NCBI RefSeq assembly: GCF_001677275.1
Contig: NZ_CP016177.1
Location: forward strand, 620,001 to 684,000
Source of the DNA: Vibrio breoganii
Lineage (GTDB): Bacteria > Pseudomonadota > Gammaproteobacteria > Enterobacterales > Vibrionaceae
DNA length: 64,000 nucleotides
Direction: 5' to 3'
The stretch's first letter is position 1; each line of letters starts with the position of its first letter. The notes beneath the pieces are model-generated. The model was given only the letters and a program-made list of their open reading frames with translations. It had not been told where the DNA came from and ran no database searches. Made by a program: the position numbers and the translations under genes. Positions 1 to 11,509 of this stretch are shown here, piece after piece.

Positions 1-153
1 ATATTCAAATTCCAACGACAAGGTGTAGATGAAGACGGCAATATTATTGGAGATTATATATCGACAGGTATTGTACCTGCTTGTCACGATAACCTAGTGA
101 AACGTGGATTGGACTTACCTTTTGAAATTTTTAAAGCATCTAGCTTTAAATAA
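1..153 (+). CDS. cpaF: CpaF/TadA-type secretion ATPase, C-terminal end only
   Basis: The window opens inside a reading frame of 50 codons that ends with TAA, 12 bases before tadB. The peptide starts IFKFQRQGVDEDGNIIGDYI and ends in FKASSFK. The FxQxGVDEDGxxxGxxxxTGxxP pattern is the usual C-terminal tail of CpaF/TadA ATPases, which power assembly of Flp pili. The catalytic part lies outside the window. The call rests on this tail and on the tadB-tadC-tadD genes that follow directly. Confidence 0.75.
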   Translation: MFKFQRQGVDEDGNIIGDYISTGIVPACHDNLVKRGLDLPFEIFKASSFK

Positions 154-165
154 AAGAGATACATT

Positions 166-1131
166 ATGAATGATTTAGGCTTGTTTCTAGTATTACTTTT
201 TTTTGCCGTCTTGTTTATTTCACAAGCGTTGCTTTTACCTGTAGCAGGTCAAAAAGCGAAGCATGGCGAATTAACAAAACGTTTGAAGCAAGCTCAAAAA
301 AAACTAGATGAAGAAAGCCTTTCTTTACTACATGAATACTATCTGAAAGAGATGACACCACTTGAAAGAGAGCTTGTTAAAGTTTCTCTTTTTGCTCAAT
401 TAAAGAAAATGATTGAGTTGGCAGGTATGTCAGTTACTTTAGGGAGGTTGCTCGGCTGGACTACTTTATCTAGCGTAGTAGTTGGTTTAACTGCATTTTT
501 TACTGGTCAGTTGTGGTATCTATGTATTGCTATGTTTCTTGGTGTTTGGGTTCTCGTTTATATGTATATCCAAAAAAGGATAACAAATAGATTACAAAAA
601 TTTGAAGAACAACTTCCAGATGCGTTAGATATAATTAAGAGAGTATTGCAAGCTGGTCAACCTATAAATCAAGCATTCAAAGAAGTGGGTGACGAAATGC
701 CAGACCCTATTGGTATTGAATTTAAGAAAACATTTAATTTGCTTAATTTTGGTTATGACATGCGACTAGCCATTTTACAAATGGTTGATAGGACTCCAAC
801 TATTTCAATGTTGGCTTTCTCCAGTGCGGTTATTCTCCAGAAAGAGACTGGAGGTAATTTAACTGAAAACTTAGATAAGGTTTCGAGAGTTTTACGTGCT
901 AGATTTAAACTAGCCAGAAAAATTAAAACATTGTCAGCCGAAGCAAGGTTGTCATCTTGGATTCTAGTTCTATCACCCTTTGCGCTCTATATATTAACTC
1001 TGTTTTTGAATCCAGAGCAGGCAAAGCTACTAGTTACTGATCCCAGAGGGATAAAAGCGATCAGTATTGGTATTGTTAGTTTGTCGTTAGGGGCATTGTG
1101 GATTAGAAAGATAATCAATGTGAGGGTTTAG
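166..1131 (+). CDS. tadB: TadB, inner-membrane platform protein of the Tad/Flp pilus system
   Basis: A 321-residue membrane protein of the type II secretion F family. Residues 5-25 form an N-terminal membrane anchor and residues 95-133 a hydrophobic pair. The cytoplasmic T2SSF domain runs from about 150 to 260 and begins with PDALDIIKRVLQAGQPINQA, followed by two C-terminal membrane segments. TadB and TadC together form the platform on which the CpaF ATPase acts to polymerise Flp pilin. An AAAGAGA ribosome-binding site precedes the ATG. The gene lies 12 bases after cpaF and 3 bases before tadC, so they are surely one transcript. The base composition is visibly more A+T-rich than in the housekeeping genes later in the window. 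Confidence 0.9.
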   Translation: MNDLGLFLVLLFFAVLFISQALLLPVAGQKAKHGELTKRLKQAQKKLDEESLSLLHEYYLKEMTPLERELVKVSLFAQLKKMIELAGMSVTLGRLLGWTTLSSVVVGLTAFFTGQLWYLCIAMFLGVWVLVYMYIQKRITNRLQKFEEQLPDALDIIKRVLQAGQPINQAFKEVGDEMPDPIGIEFKKTFNLLNFGYDMRLAILQMVDRTPTISMLAFSSAVILQKETGGNLTENLDKVSRVLRARFKLARKIKTLSAEARLSSWILVLSPFALYILTLFLNPEQAKLLVTDPRGIKAISIGIVSLSLGALWIRKIINVRV

Positions 1132-1134
1132 TGA

Positions 1135-2079
1135 ATGGATTTTTCTGAATTAGCTTCTCAGCTAGGTGTCTCAGGCTTACTTACTCGAGATAATCTTTTC
1201 TTGATTATGGTTTTAGTTGGAACAGTGCTAGGAGTTTTAGCTATTGGAATGCTTGTTCTTGGTTTTAATTCTCCTTTGAAGCGAAAATTAAAAGCAATTG
1301 GAGGAGAAGTTCAGGGCCCACAGCGCTCCGATAGACTAGATAATGCGTTGGAGAGCATTGCTCCCGTTATGGTACCCAATAGCAAAAAAGAAAGAGATAG
1401 TATTCAAAGGCAACTGATTCAGGCTGGCTTTCATGACGCCACTGCACTGTCTTTCTTTTATGCTTTAAAGTTAGTAACGTTACTGATTGGATTATTTTTC
1501 GCAGCAGCTACTTATTTGTTGATGCAAGGCTCTAGTTATATGTTACTGCTTATACTCGCATGCTTGTGGGTGGGGCTGTTTGGGCCGAACATGGTCTTGG
1601 CAAAAATGGTTTCAGAACGAATAGAAAAAATAAAAGCAGGTGTTCCTGATGCCCTAGATCTATTGGTTGTTTGTACAGAGTCTGGTTTAGGGTTTAATGC
1701 TGCTTTAAAGCGTGTAGGAGAAGAGTTGTCGATTAGTCACCCCGAGTTTGCAGACGAACTAGACATGGTTTGTGCAAAAATACAGGCGGGTGTAGAGATG
1801 CCAGTAGCATTCAAAGAGTTAGTTGACAGAACTGGTGCTGAAGAGTTAACAGGGTTAGTTAGTATGCTTTCACATGCGGCAAAAATTGGTGGCAGCATCG
1901 CACAAACCTTACGTGATTACACTGAAGATTATCGAGATAAACGGACCCAAGCTGCTGAAGAGGTAGCCGCAAAAATTCCAACAAAGATGCTATTTCCAAT
2001 GGTACTTTTTATATGGCCGTGTTTTTTCATCGTAGCTATTGGCCCAGGGCTTTTAACTTTGTTGGATGCGTTAAAATAA
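1135..2079 (+). CDS. tadC: TadC, second inner-membrane platform protein of the Tad system
   Basis: This 314-residue protein is a second T2SSF-family member and the usual partner of TadB. It has an N-terminal membrane segment near residues 22-44, a hydrophobic pair around 105-150, the T2SSF domain starting at PDALDLLVVCTESGLGFNAA (about 170), and a C-terminal membrane segment at 285-312. The start lies 3 bases after the tadB stop, with a GAGGG ribosome-binding site inside the end of tadB, so translation is probably coupled. The family assignment is secure. The TadB/TadC distinction rests on gene order and on the shorter N-terminal region. Confidence 0.9.
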   Translation: MDFSELASQLGVSGLLTRDNLFLIMVLVGTVLGVLAIGMLVLGFNSPLKRKLKAIGGEVQGPQRSDRLDNALESIAPVMVPNSKKERDSIQRQLIQAGFHDATALSFFYALKLVTLLIGLFFAAATYLLMQGSSYMLLLILACLWVGLFGPNMVLAKMVSERIEKIKAGVPDALDLLVVCTESGLGFNAALKRVGEELSISHPEFADELDMVCAKIQAGVEMPVAFKELVDRTGAEELTGLVSMLSHAAKIGGSIAQTLRDYTEDYRDKRTQAAEEVAAKIPTKMLFPMVLFIWPCFFIVAIGPGLLTLLDALK

Positions 2080-2094
2080 TTAAGGATGATAACT

Positions 2095-3126
2095 ATGAAA
2101 CTTGATTTAAAGAAAGCGGCATTAACAGCTTTAATCTGTGCTGGGTTGGCGGGTTGTGCGTCTTCTGAACCTGAACCTGTAGAATTTGACGGTTCTTTGT
2201 ATGCTGGTAAACCAGTAGATTCATTGACAAATGAAGAGCCTCCGAAGACCGAGATGGAAGCTATTACTCGTGGTGATGCCGCATTAGGTTCAAAAAATTA
2301 TGACTTAGCACTGTATGAGTATTTACGTTCACTTTCTTTTTCTGATGCCACTCATCAAAACCAAACATTGTATACAGTAGGTAGAATTCACTCTGCTAAA
2401 GGGAATTTGCCCCTAGCCGAAAAAGCTTATATGAAAGCACTGGAATACGATGCAAATGATGTTAAATCTCTAGAAGAGTTGGGTCTACTTTATACTAAGC
2501 AAGGTCTTACTCCTGAGGGGCGCACTTACTTTTTTAGAGCTATAAACGCAGATCAAGTGAGGTTGAATAATCCTGACATTCTTACAAGTCACTCAGAGGT
2601 AACAGAGGATACTTTAAGTAAGTTGCCTTATGACTCTGAAAGCCCTTTTAGGAGTTATATGGGGCTAGGTATTCTTTCTGATGTTGAAGAAAAGCACGAT
2701 ATAGCTAAGCGTTACTATGAAAGGGCGTTAGAAATCAATCCCAATTCCACACAAGCAATTATTAACCTAGGCTATTCACATTATATGAGCGGTAGTTATT
2801 ATTTAGCTCAAAGGATCACAAACAGGGCATTGAAGAAAGAGCCGAATAATGAAAAGGCTCTTAATAATCTAGCGCTAATATACATTGCATTGGGTGATAA
2901 CAGGCAGGCTTTGAATATATTTAAGCGAAATATGTCTACGCCTGAAGCGTTAAACAATGTTGGATATTTTCTTATGTTAAGAGGAAAGTCGGACGAAGCC
3001 ATTCCATTCTTCCAGCAAGCTATAGATAAAAACCCTTCTTACTATAAGATTGCCAACGAGAACCTTGAAAGAGCTTTGGCCGAAGTTAGGTTAAGTCAAG
3101 TAGAGCCAGTTGAATCTGAAGGCTAA
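2095..3126 (+). CDS. tadD: TadD-like TPR lipoprotein of the Tad system
   Basis: A 343-residue protein with a lipoprotein signal (MKLDLKKAALTALICAGLAGC, cleavage before the Cys of LAGC). Several tetratricopeptide repeats follow, for example around YYERALEINPNSTQAIINLG and ALNNLALIYIALGDNRQALN. TadD proteins are outer-membrane-associated pilotins or assembly factors for the Tad secretin. I chose the ATG at 2095 rather than the one at 2086 because AAGGA at 2082-2086 is correctly spaced from it and the lipoprotein signal starts there. It is the last gene of the cluster here. No tadE/tadF minor-pilin genes follow; a terminator hairpin does. Confidence 0.85.
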   Translation: MKLDLKKAALTALICAGLAGCASSEPEPVEFDGSLYAGKPVDSLTNEEPPKTEMEAITRGDAALGSKNYDLALYEYLRSLSFSDATHQNQTLYTVGRIHSAKGNLPLAEKAYMKALEYDANDVKSLEELGLLYTKQGLTPEGRTYFFRAINADQVRLNNPDILTSHSEVTEDTLSKLPYDSESPFRSYMGLGILSDVEEKHDIAKRYYERALEINPNSTQAIINLGYSHYMSGSYYLAQRITNRALKKEPNNEKALNNLALIYIALGDNRQALNIFKRNMSTPEALNNVGYFLMLRGKSDEAIPFFQQAIDKNPSYYKIANENLERALAEVRLSQVEPVESEG

Positions 3127-3141
3127 ACTTTAAGAAATGAT

Positions 3142-3172
3142 GAGGGAGGAGACTCCCTCTATTTCTTTCTAC
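3142..3172 (+). terminator. Rho-independent terminator after tadD
   Basis: A GAGGGAG / CTCCCTC stem with a four-base loop (3142-3159), followed by a T-rich run, 15 bases after the tadD stop. It probably ends the tad transcript. Confidence 0.75.
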
Positions 3173-3183
3173 CTCTCGATAGC

Positions 3184-3199
3184 TGTGATCTACTCCACA
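3184..3199. promoter_or_regulatory. Candidate CRP site upstream of lacZ
   Basis: TGTGATCTACTCCACA matches the CRP consensus TGTGA-N6-TCACA at nine of ten conserved positions and sits inside a longer palindrome (AGCTGTG...CACAGCT). It lies about 150 bases before the lacZ start. Catabolite control of a galactosidase operon would be expected. This is a match by eye, not a scored search. Confidence 0.55.
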
Positions 3200-3278
3200 G
3201 CTTGAATCGAAATATAACCCACTTCCACTTTCTGCAATTTCTCTCCATTATTTAGAGTCATTTTACTGCTAAATTTCA

Positions 3279-3294
3279 ATGTAAACGTTCTCAT
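3279..3294. promoter_or_regulatory. Candidate GalR/LacI-type operator upstream of lacZ
   Basis: ATGTAAACGTTCTCAT is an imperfect palindrome centred on CG, as LacI/GalR-family operators are. The same TGTAAACGTT core recurs at 17056-17071, upstream of the LacI-family gene in this island. The site is 54 bases before the lacZ ATG, where a repressor would block transcription. Confidence 0.6.
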
Positions 3295-3347
3295 TAGTCA
3301 AAGTAAACACAATTTTTGACGGAACTCATGTTGCCTTAGGATTGTAA

Positions 3348-6446
<3,099 letters not shown>

Positions 6447-6451
6447 CACTT

Positions 6452-6483
6452 ATACCAATCTAACAATTTAGTTCGGTTGGTAT
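6452..6483. repeat. Short inverted repeat with ATACCAA ends
   Basis: ATACCAATC ... GGTTGGTAT with flanking ACTTA / TAAGT forms a hairpin between lacZ and the ABC ATPase gene. Its ends match those of the two ~160-bp elements at 22484 and 39103, so it may be an internally deleted copy. It could also act as a weak attenuator within the operon. Confidence 0.55.
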
Positions 6484-6524
6484 TAAGTCGCCTTGATTAG
6501 ATTGAGGCCAACAAGGAACGAGTA

Positions 6525-7610
6525 ATGGCTAACATAAAACTGACCAACCTAGTTAAATCCTTTGGTGATACTGAAATTATCCACGGTGTTGATCTTGATA
6601 TTAAAAACGGTGAATTTGTCGTTTTTGTTGGCCCGTCAGGGTGCGGGAAATCCACCTTGCTCCGCTTAATTGCAGGGCTTGAGGAGATCACATCGGGCAC
6701 TTTAGAGATCGATGGTGAAGTGGTCAACGATGTCGACCCTGCTGAGCGCGGTATTGCGATGGTGTTTCAAACCTATGCTCTCTATCCACATATGACCGTT
6801 GAAGAGAATATGGGCTTTAGTTTGCGCATGAATGGCGTTGATAAAACCGTGATTTCGGAAAAGGTCATGGCCGCAGCAACCGCTTTGCAGTTGGAGAGTT
6901 TGCTGCATCGCAAGCCTAAAGAGTTATCGGGTGGTCAGCGTCAAAGGGTCGCTATAGGTCGTGCGATTGTGCGTGATCCTAAGGTTTTTTTGTTTGATGA
7001 GCCCTTATCAAATCTTGATGCAGAGCTTCGTGTGGATATGCGACTGCAGATTGCTTCCTTGCATGATGAACTTCAGAACACCATGGTTTATGTCACTCAC
7101 GATCAGGTCGAAGCGATGACACTGGCGGATAAGATCGTGGTGTTACGTTTAGGTAATATCGAGCAGGTAGGCTCTCCATTAGAGCTCTATAATCGACCAG
7201 CGAACGAGTTTGTCGCAGGGTTCATTGGCTCTCCAAAGATGAACATGCTGCCTGCGGTTGTGGTCGATATGGTAGATAACAGTGCAACCATAAGAACGCC
7301 GGATGACCAAGTGTTTTCTATTCCAGCAGATGTCAGTTCTCTTGAGTTAGGAGACAAGGTGACCTTTGGCGTTCGTCCTGAGCATCTTTCCATTGAGAAA
7401 AATGGCGAACACACCCTGCATTTTATAACTCAGGCCGTTGAGCGCTTGGGTAACAGCACCTATTTATTTGGCCAAGTGGGTGGTTATGACAACTATAAGG
7501 TACATGTTAGTGGCGATCGGGAAATCAAGCGTGGCGATGAATTACAGCTAAGCTTTGATACCCAAAATTGTCATCTATTCTTCGAGAGTAGCTGTATTAC
7601 TAACCTTTAG
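6525..7610 (+). CDS. Sugar ABC transporter ATP-binding protein (MalK/MsmK/UgpC type)
   Basis: A 361-residue nucleotide-binding subunit of the CUT1 carbohydrate-importer class. Walker A is GPSGCGKST (residues 37-45), the Q-loop is in MVFQTYALYPHMT, and the signature LSGGQ is at 134-138. Walker B is VFLFDEP and the switch histidine is in VTHDQVEAMTLAD. A C-terminal TOBE regulatory domain from about 240 holds GVRPEHL. It energises import of an oligosaccharide, presumably through the two permeases at 12847-14609, which have no ATPase of their own. It lies 78 bases after lacZ and 64 bases before the alpha-galactosidase, in the same direction, so the three probably form one operon. Confidence 0.93.
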   Translation: MANIKLTNLVKSFGDTEIIHGVDLDIKNGEFVVFVGPSGCGKSTLLRLIAGLEEITSGTLEIDGEVVNDVDPAERGIAMVFQTYALYPHMTVEENMGFSLRMNGVDKTVISEKVMAAATALQLESLLHRKPKELSGGQRQRVAIGRAIVRDPKVFLFDEPLSNLDAELRVDMRLQIASLHDELQNTMVYVTHDQVEAMTLADKIVVLRLGNIEQVGSPLELYNRPANEFVAGFIGSPKMNMLPAVVVDMVDNSATIRTPDDQVFSIPADVSSLELGDKVTFGVRPEHLSIEKNGEHTLHFITQAVERLGNSTYLFGQVGGYDNYKVHVSGDREIKRGDELQLSFDTQNCHLFFESSCITNL

Positions 7611-7674
7611 CCTACCGTTATCAATGACGCAGTGGTCATGAGCAAGTTCTTGAGGCTGCGTTTGAGGAGCCATT

Positions 7675-9819
7675 ATGTCTCAAGAACTGCCTCAAGAGTT
7701 TGTGCAACTCAATAGCCAAGTATCTTCACTCATCGTCAGATTATTGCCTGCTCCAGAGATCGTATACTGGGGCAAGGCTATTCCAACTTTAACCTCCGAG
7801 GCTGAATTTTCAGCCATTATCGACAGAGCCATATCTCAAGCGCGGCTAGATGTGGATGTCCCAGTTACTCTTTGTCCTGAGATCGGGCGTGGTAGTTTTG
7901 GATCGTCAGGGCTTGAGGGGCACCATCAAGGTAAGAGTTGGGCTCCTGTATTTCAATATGCCAACCACACACTCACCGGAGATTGTCTGACCATCGAGTG
8001 CGCGGATAAGCTGGCCAAACTTTCAATTAAAATCGACTTGGTACTCGATGAACAAAGCGGCGTGCTAAGTAAATCAATCAGCGTCACCAACCATCACCAA
8101 GCAGATTATCAACTAGAAAAATTGGCTCTCACCATCCCCATTCCTTATCGAGCTAAAGAGGTGATGTCATTTTCTGGCCGATGGAGTCGAGAGTTTCAAG
8201 CTCAGCGGCACAGCATTGAGCATGGCGTCTTTACCCAAGAGAATCGCCGAGGACGCACCTCTCATGAGTACTTTCCCGGTTGTATCGTCGGCAATAAAGC
8301 CTTTACTCACCAAACCGGTGAGGTATGGGGTTTTCATCTAGGTTGGAGTGGCAATCACCATTGGCGAGCGGAAGCCAAAAGCGATGGTCGGCGCTTTGTA
8401 CAAGCGGGTGAATTACTGATGCCTGGAGAGGTAAGACTTAAACAGGGCGAAAGCTACACCTCACCGACGCTGTATGCTTCCTATAGTTGCAGTGGCCTCA
8501 ACGGCTTGCGACAGGCGAATCACAACTATGTTCGCCAAAATATCTTGGTACTTGAGCAAGATAAACCTCGCCCCGTTCACCTCAATACATGGGAAGGTAT
8601 CTACTTTGATCACGAGCCTGATTATATCTGTCAGATGGCAAGCGAGGCGGCCAAGATGGGAGTCGAACGCTTCATTATTGATGATGGTTGGTTCAAAGGG
8701 CGCAACAATGATAAAGCCGCATTGGGTGACTGGACTTTAGATAAAACAAAGTACCCCAAGGGACTCACTCCTGTGATTGAACATATCAATCAGCTAGGTA
8801 TGGAGTTTGGTATTTGGGTGGAGCCTGAGATGGTCAATCCTGATTCTGACCTCTTTAGGGCTCATCCAGAATGGGTGTTAAGCACATCGGGCTACCCACT
8901 GACTACTGGGCGTAACCAATTGGTGCTTAACCTGCAAATCCCTGAGTGTTTTGATTACTTGTATCGTTGTCTTGATGGCCTACTGAGCCAGAACAATATC
9001 GCCTATATTAAATGGGATATGAACAGAGAGTTGCTTCAACCAAGCCATGAAGAAAAGGCTGGCGTTAGAGGGCAAACGTTAGCCTTCTACCGTCTGGTGG
9101 ATAAGCTTAGAGTCGCTCATTCTGAGGTAGAAATAGAATCATGTTCGTCTGGCGGTGGCCGAATGGATTATGAAGTGCTGAAGCGTACCCATAGATTCTG
9201 GAGCTCAGACTGTAATGACGCACTTGAGAGACAAACCATACAGCAAAATATGAGCCTGTTTTTTCCGCCGGAGGTATTAGGCACTCATATTGGTCCGGCT
9301 CACAGCCACACCACACGTCGCCAGCATAGTATTAACTTTCGAGGTGTCACGGCACTGTTTGGTCATATGGGCGTGGAGCTAGACCCTGTTAAAGAAAGCG
9401 AACAAGAGCGCAGGGCATTTGCCAGATACATAGAGCTGCACAAACAACATCGAACACTTCTGCACTGTGGGCACTCGTTTGTGTTCGACAGCTGTGAGGC
9501 TACGAGAAATACCCATGGTGTCTACGATGATACTCAGTTGCTGCTGGCTATCTGTCAAAAGGCGATGCCAGACTACTCACTTCCAGAGCCCGTTTTGTTG
9601 GACATGCTTGATGAAAATGCCAGTTATCAGCTGTCTTTGTTAGAGCTTCCCGAACATGGTGAGGGGATAATGAAGCACTACCCAAATTGGATTGAGCAAT
9701 TGCGTGCTAATCAAGAGGTGAAAGTGCATGGCAGTGTGCTAAAGCAAATAGGTCTGTCACTGCCGATACAAGACCCTGAAACCTGTTTGTTACTTCACTT
9801 TGCAAAATGTGAGGATTAG
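7675..9819 (+). CDS. Alpha-galactosidase, glycoside hydrolase family 36
   Basis: A 714-residue enzyme of the GH36 RafA/AgaA type. It removes alpha-1,6-linked galactose from melibiose, raffinose and related oligosaccharides. An N-terminal beta-sandwich is followed by the barrel with IDDGWFKGRNND (about residue 336). The nucleophile aspartate is in KWDMNRE (about Asp448), the ESCSSGGGRMDYE substrate loop follows, and the acid/base aspartate is in WSSDCND (about Asp512). There is no signal peptide, so hydrolysis is cytoplasmic after ABC import. An AGGAGCC ribosome-binding site precedes the ATG. The combination with lacZ means the island can handle both alpha- and beta-galactosides. Confidence 0.95.
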   Translation: MSQELPQEFVQLNSQVSSLIVRLLPAPEIVYWGKAIPTLTSEAEFSAIIDRAISQARLDVDVPVTLCPEIGRGSFGSSGLEGHHQGKSWAPVFQYANHTLTGDCLTIECADKLAKLSIKIDLVLDEQSGVLSKSISVTNHHQADYQLEKLALTIPIPYRAKEVMSFSGRWSREFQAQRHSIEHGVFTQENRRGRTSHEYFPGCIVGNKAFTHQTGEVWGFHLGWSGNHHWRAEAKSDGRRFVQAGELLMPGEVRLKQGESYTSPTLYASYSCSGLNGLRQANHNYVRQNILVLEQDKPRPVHLNTWEGIYFDHEPDYICQMASEAAKMGVERFIIDDGWFKGRNNDKAALGDWTLDKTKYPKGLTPVIEHINQLGMEFGIWVEPEMVNPDSDLFRAHPEWVLSTSGYPLTTGRNQLVLNLQIPECFDYLYRCLDGLLSQNNIAYIKWDMNRELLQPSHEEKAGVRGQTLAFYRLVDKLRVAHSEVEIESCSSGGGRMDYEVLKRTHRFWSSDCNDALERQTIQQNMSLFFPPEVLGTHIGPAHSHTTRRQHSINFRGVTALFGHMGVELDPVKESEQERRAFARYIELHKQHRTLLHCGHSFVFDSCEATRNTHGVYDDTQLLLAICQKAMPDYSLPEPVLLDMLDENASYQLSLLELPEHGEGIMKHYPNWIEQLRANQEVKVHGSVLKQIGLSLPIQDPETCLLLHFAKCED

Positions 9820-9837
9820 TCAGTAGAGCGTTGAACA

Positions 9838-9868
9838 ATAAGGGCGAACTCAATGAGTTCGCCCTTAT
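9838..9868. terminator. Bidirectional terminator between alpha-galactosidase and MATE genes
   Basis: A perfect 14-bp stem (ATAAGGGCGAACTC, loop AAT, then its complement). It lies between two convergent genes and can stop transcription from either side, although the T tracts are short. Confidence 0.85.
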
Positions 9869-9870
9869 GT

Positions 9871-11214
9871 TTAAATCAGCTTAAATCGTTCCCAAATTCT
9901 AGAACGCCAGCGAAATGCCATGATAATACCGCGAATCCATTCATCTGCCGCAATAGCCAGCCATGCGCCAATAACGCCTAGGCCAAAGTAGATGCCAAAT
10001 ACGTAGGTGAGTCCTACGCCAAATCCCCACATGCACAAGATACCTACCTGTACAGGGTATTTTACGTCACCGGTTCCTTTGAGCGCAGAGATGAAGATCA
10101 GGTTAAATACACGACCGCCCTCAAGCAGTATTGAGCCCATCATCAAGCCCATCGCAAGGGTTATTACTTCTGGGTCTTCGGTGAAAACCCTAAGTAGGGT
10201 TTCGCTGCTAAGGTAGAAGAGGGTGCTGACACCCACAGAGGCAAGAAAGCCTACCACAAAGTACCTCTGAACCTTAATCAGTATGCTGTTATTCCAACCT
10301 TTGCCAACAAAATAGCTGGTTTGGATCTGGCTGGCTTGCCCTAGTGATAAAGAGAAAGCAAAGGTAAAGCGAGCCAAATTCTGTGCATAGGTAAAGGCCG
10401 TTAGTGATGCGGTGCCCATCTGCACAACAAAATAAATGATGACCATCTGTGAAAGGTTGTAAGAGAGGATCTCTCCTGCGTTCATAACGCCCAAGCGCAG
10501 TATCTTTTTATAGGTGGAAGAAAGCACCTGCGTTGCTTTGCTGAGTCTAGGCTTCAGATCTTTTTTGATCAGCAGGTACCACATGCAGATCGCCCCAAGC
10601 AACTGGCTGATCACAGTAACGGTGGCAACGCCGGGTACACCATAAACCGGTAAGCCAAATGGTGAATACAAAACGCAGTAGTTGCCGATGACATTTAAAA
10701 CGCCAAAGATGAGGTTGATCAGCATTGGGGAGCGAGAGAAACCATGGCTGCGCAAAATGGTAGAAAACACCACGCTGGTGGTAACAAATCCGGCGCAAGT
10801 ACCACTAATGATCAGGTATTGGTGTGCATACTCTGCAACTTGTGGCTCAAGGCTAAATAGCCCCACTATGTTGTCAGAGAAAAAGAAGAACAAACTGCCT
10901 AGAATAATGGAAACGGCAAAGCCTAGGATAACGCTGGCAATCCCCACATGTTCTGCATCGCCAGAGCGCCCAGCGCCATTATATTGAGCAATCAAGATGC
11001 CTGTACCGGTGCTGACCATCATAGATACTATGATGATAAAGAAACTGATCGGCGAAATAACGCCAACGGCAGATACGGCAAGATCCGAGTAACCACTTAG
11101 CATGAACACATCACTGGTGTTCAGGGCATTGCGTAATAATGCCTCGACGAATATAGGCCAGGTTAAGGCGACGATATTCATACGTTTATTCATGGTTTGT
11201 GAAGAATCAGACAT
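9871..11214 (-). CDS. MATE-family efflux transporter
   Basis: A 447-residue integral membrane protein with about 12 hydrophobic segments in two homologous halves, typical of the MATE/NorM superfamily of Na+- or H+-driven exporters. Motifs such as LTWPIFVEALLRNALNTSDV and GTGILIAQYNGAGR in the first half are characteristic. The open frame extends back to 11274, but the extra 20 residues look non-coding. I prefer the MSDSSQTMNKRMN start at 11214, with only moderate certainty because no good ribosome-binding site is visible at any option. It faces the sugar operons and sits between them. Its substrate is unknown; sugar or signal export is possible but unsupported. Confidence 0.88.
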   Translation of the reverse strand: MSDSSQTMNKRMNIVALTWPIFVEALLRNALNTSDVFMLSGYSDLAVSAVGVISPISFFIIIVSMMVSTGTGILIAQYNGAGRSGDAEHVGIASVILGFAVSIILGSLFFFFSDNIVGLFSLEPQVAEYAHQYLIISGTCAGFVTTSVVFSTILRSHGFSRSPMLINLIFGVLNVIGNYCVLYSPFGLPVYGVPGVATVTVISQLLGAICMWYLLIKKDLKPRLSKATQVLSSTYKKILRLGVMNAGEILSYNLSQMVIIYFVVQMGTASLTAFTYAQNLARFTFAFSLSLGQASQIQTSYFVGKGWNNSILIKVQRYFVVGFLASVGVSTLFYLSSETLLRVFTEDPEVITLAMGLMMGSILLEGGRVFNLIFISALKGTGDVKYPVQVGILCMWGFGVGLTYVFGIYFGLGVIGAWLAIAADEWIRGIIMAFRWRSRIWERFKLI

Positions 11215-11509
11215 AAAATGTGCACGGGATTTTAATTGGTGCGCAAGTATACAGATATCATAATTTTGATGCATTGATTAATACGCAGTTTTCATCAAAT
11301 TTATCAATGAATGATCAAGTAGTTCTGAGTACAAAGGTGTTGGGTTTTGAACTTAACCAACAAACTCAAAAAGCAATGCGTGATGACCTAGTCATAACCA
11401 CTATTAGAATAGATACCTACCTCGTGATTATTGTTATCTTTATCTCAAAGAATATCGATTTTACGGGGCTAGCCACGCGTAAAATGCACATTTTAAAGGA
11501 TAGAGTTCA
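11215..11509. other. Divergent intergenic region between the MATE gene and galM
   Basis: These 295 bases must hold the promoters of both divergent genes. A 97-codon open frame crosses it but has no recognisable protein, overlaps the galM start and lacks a convincing ribosome-binding site. No TGTAAACGTT operator core was seen here. An AAAGGA ribosome-binding site for galM lies at about 11496-11501. Confidence 0.5.
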
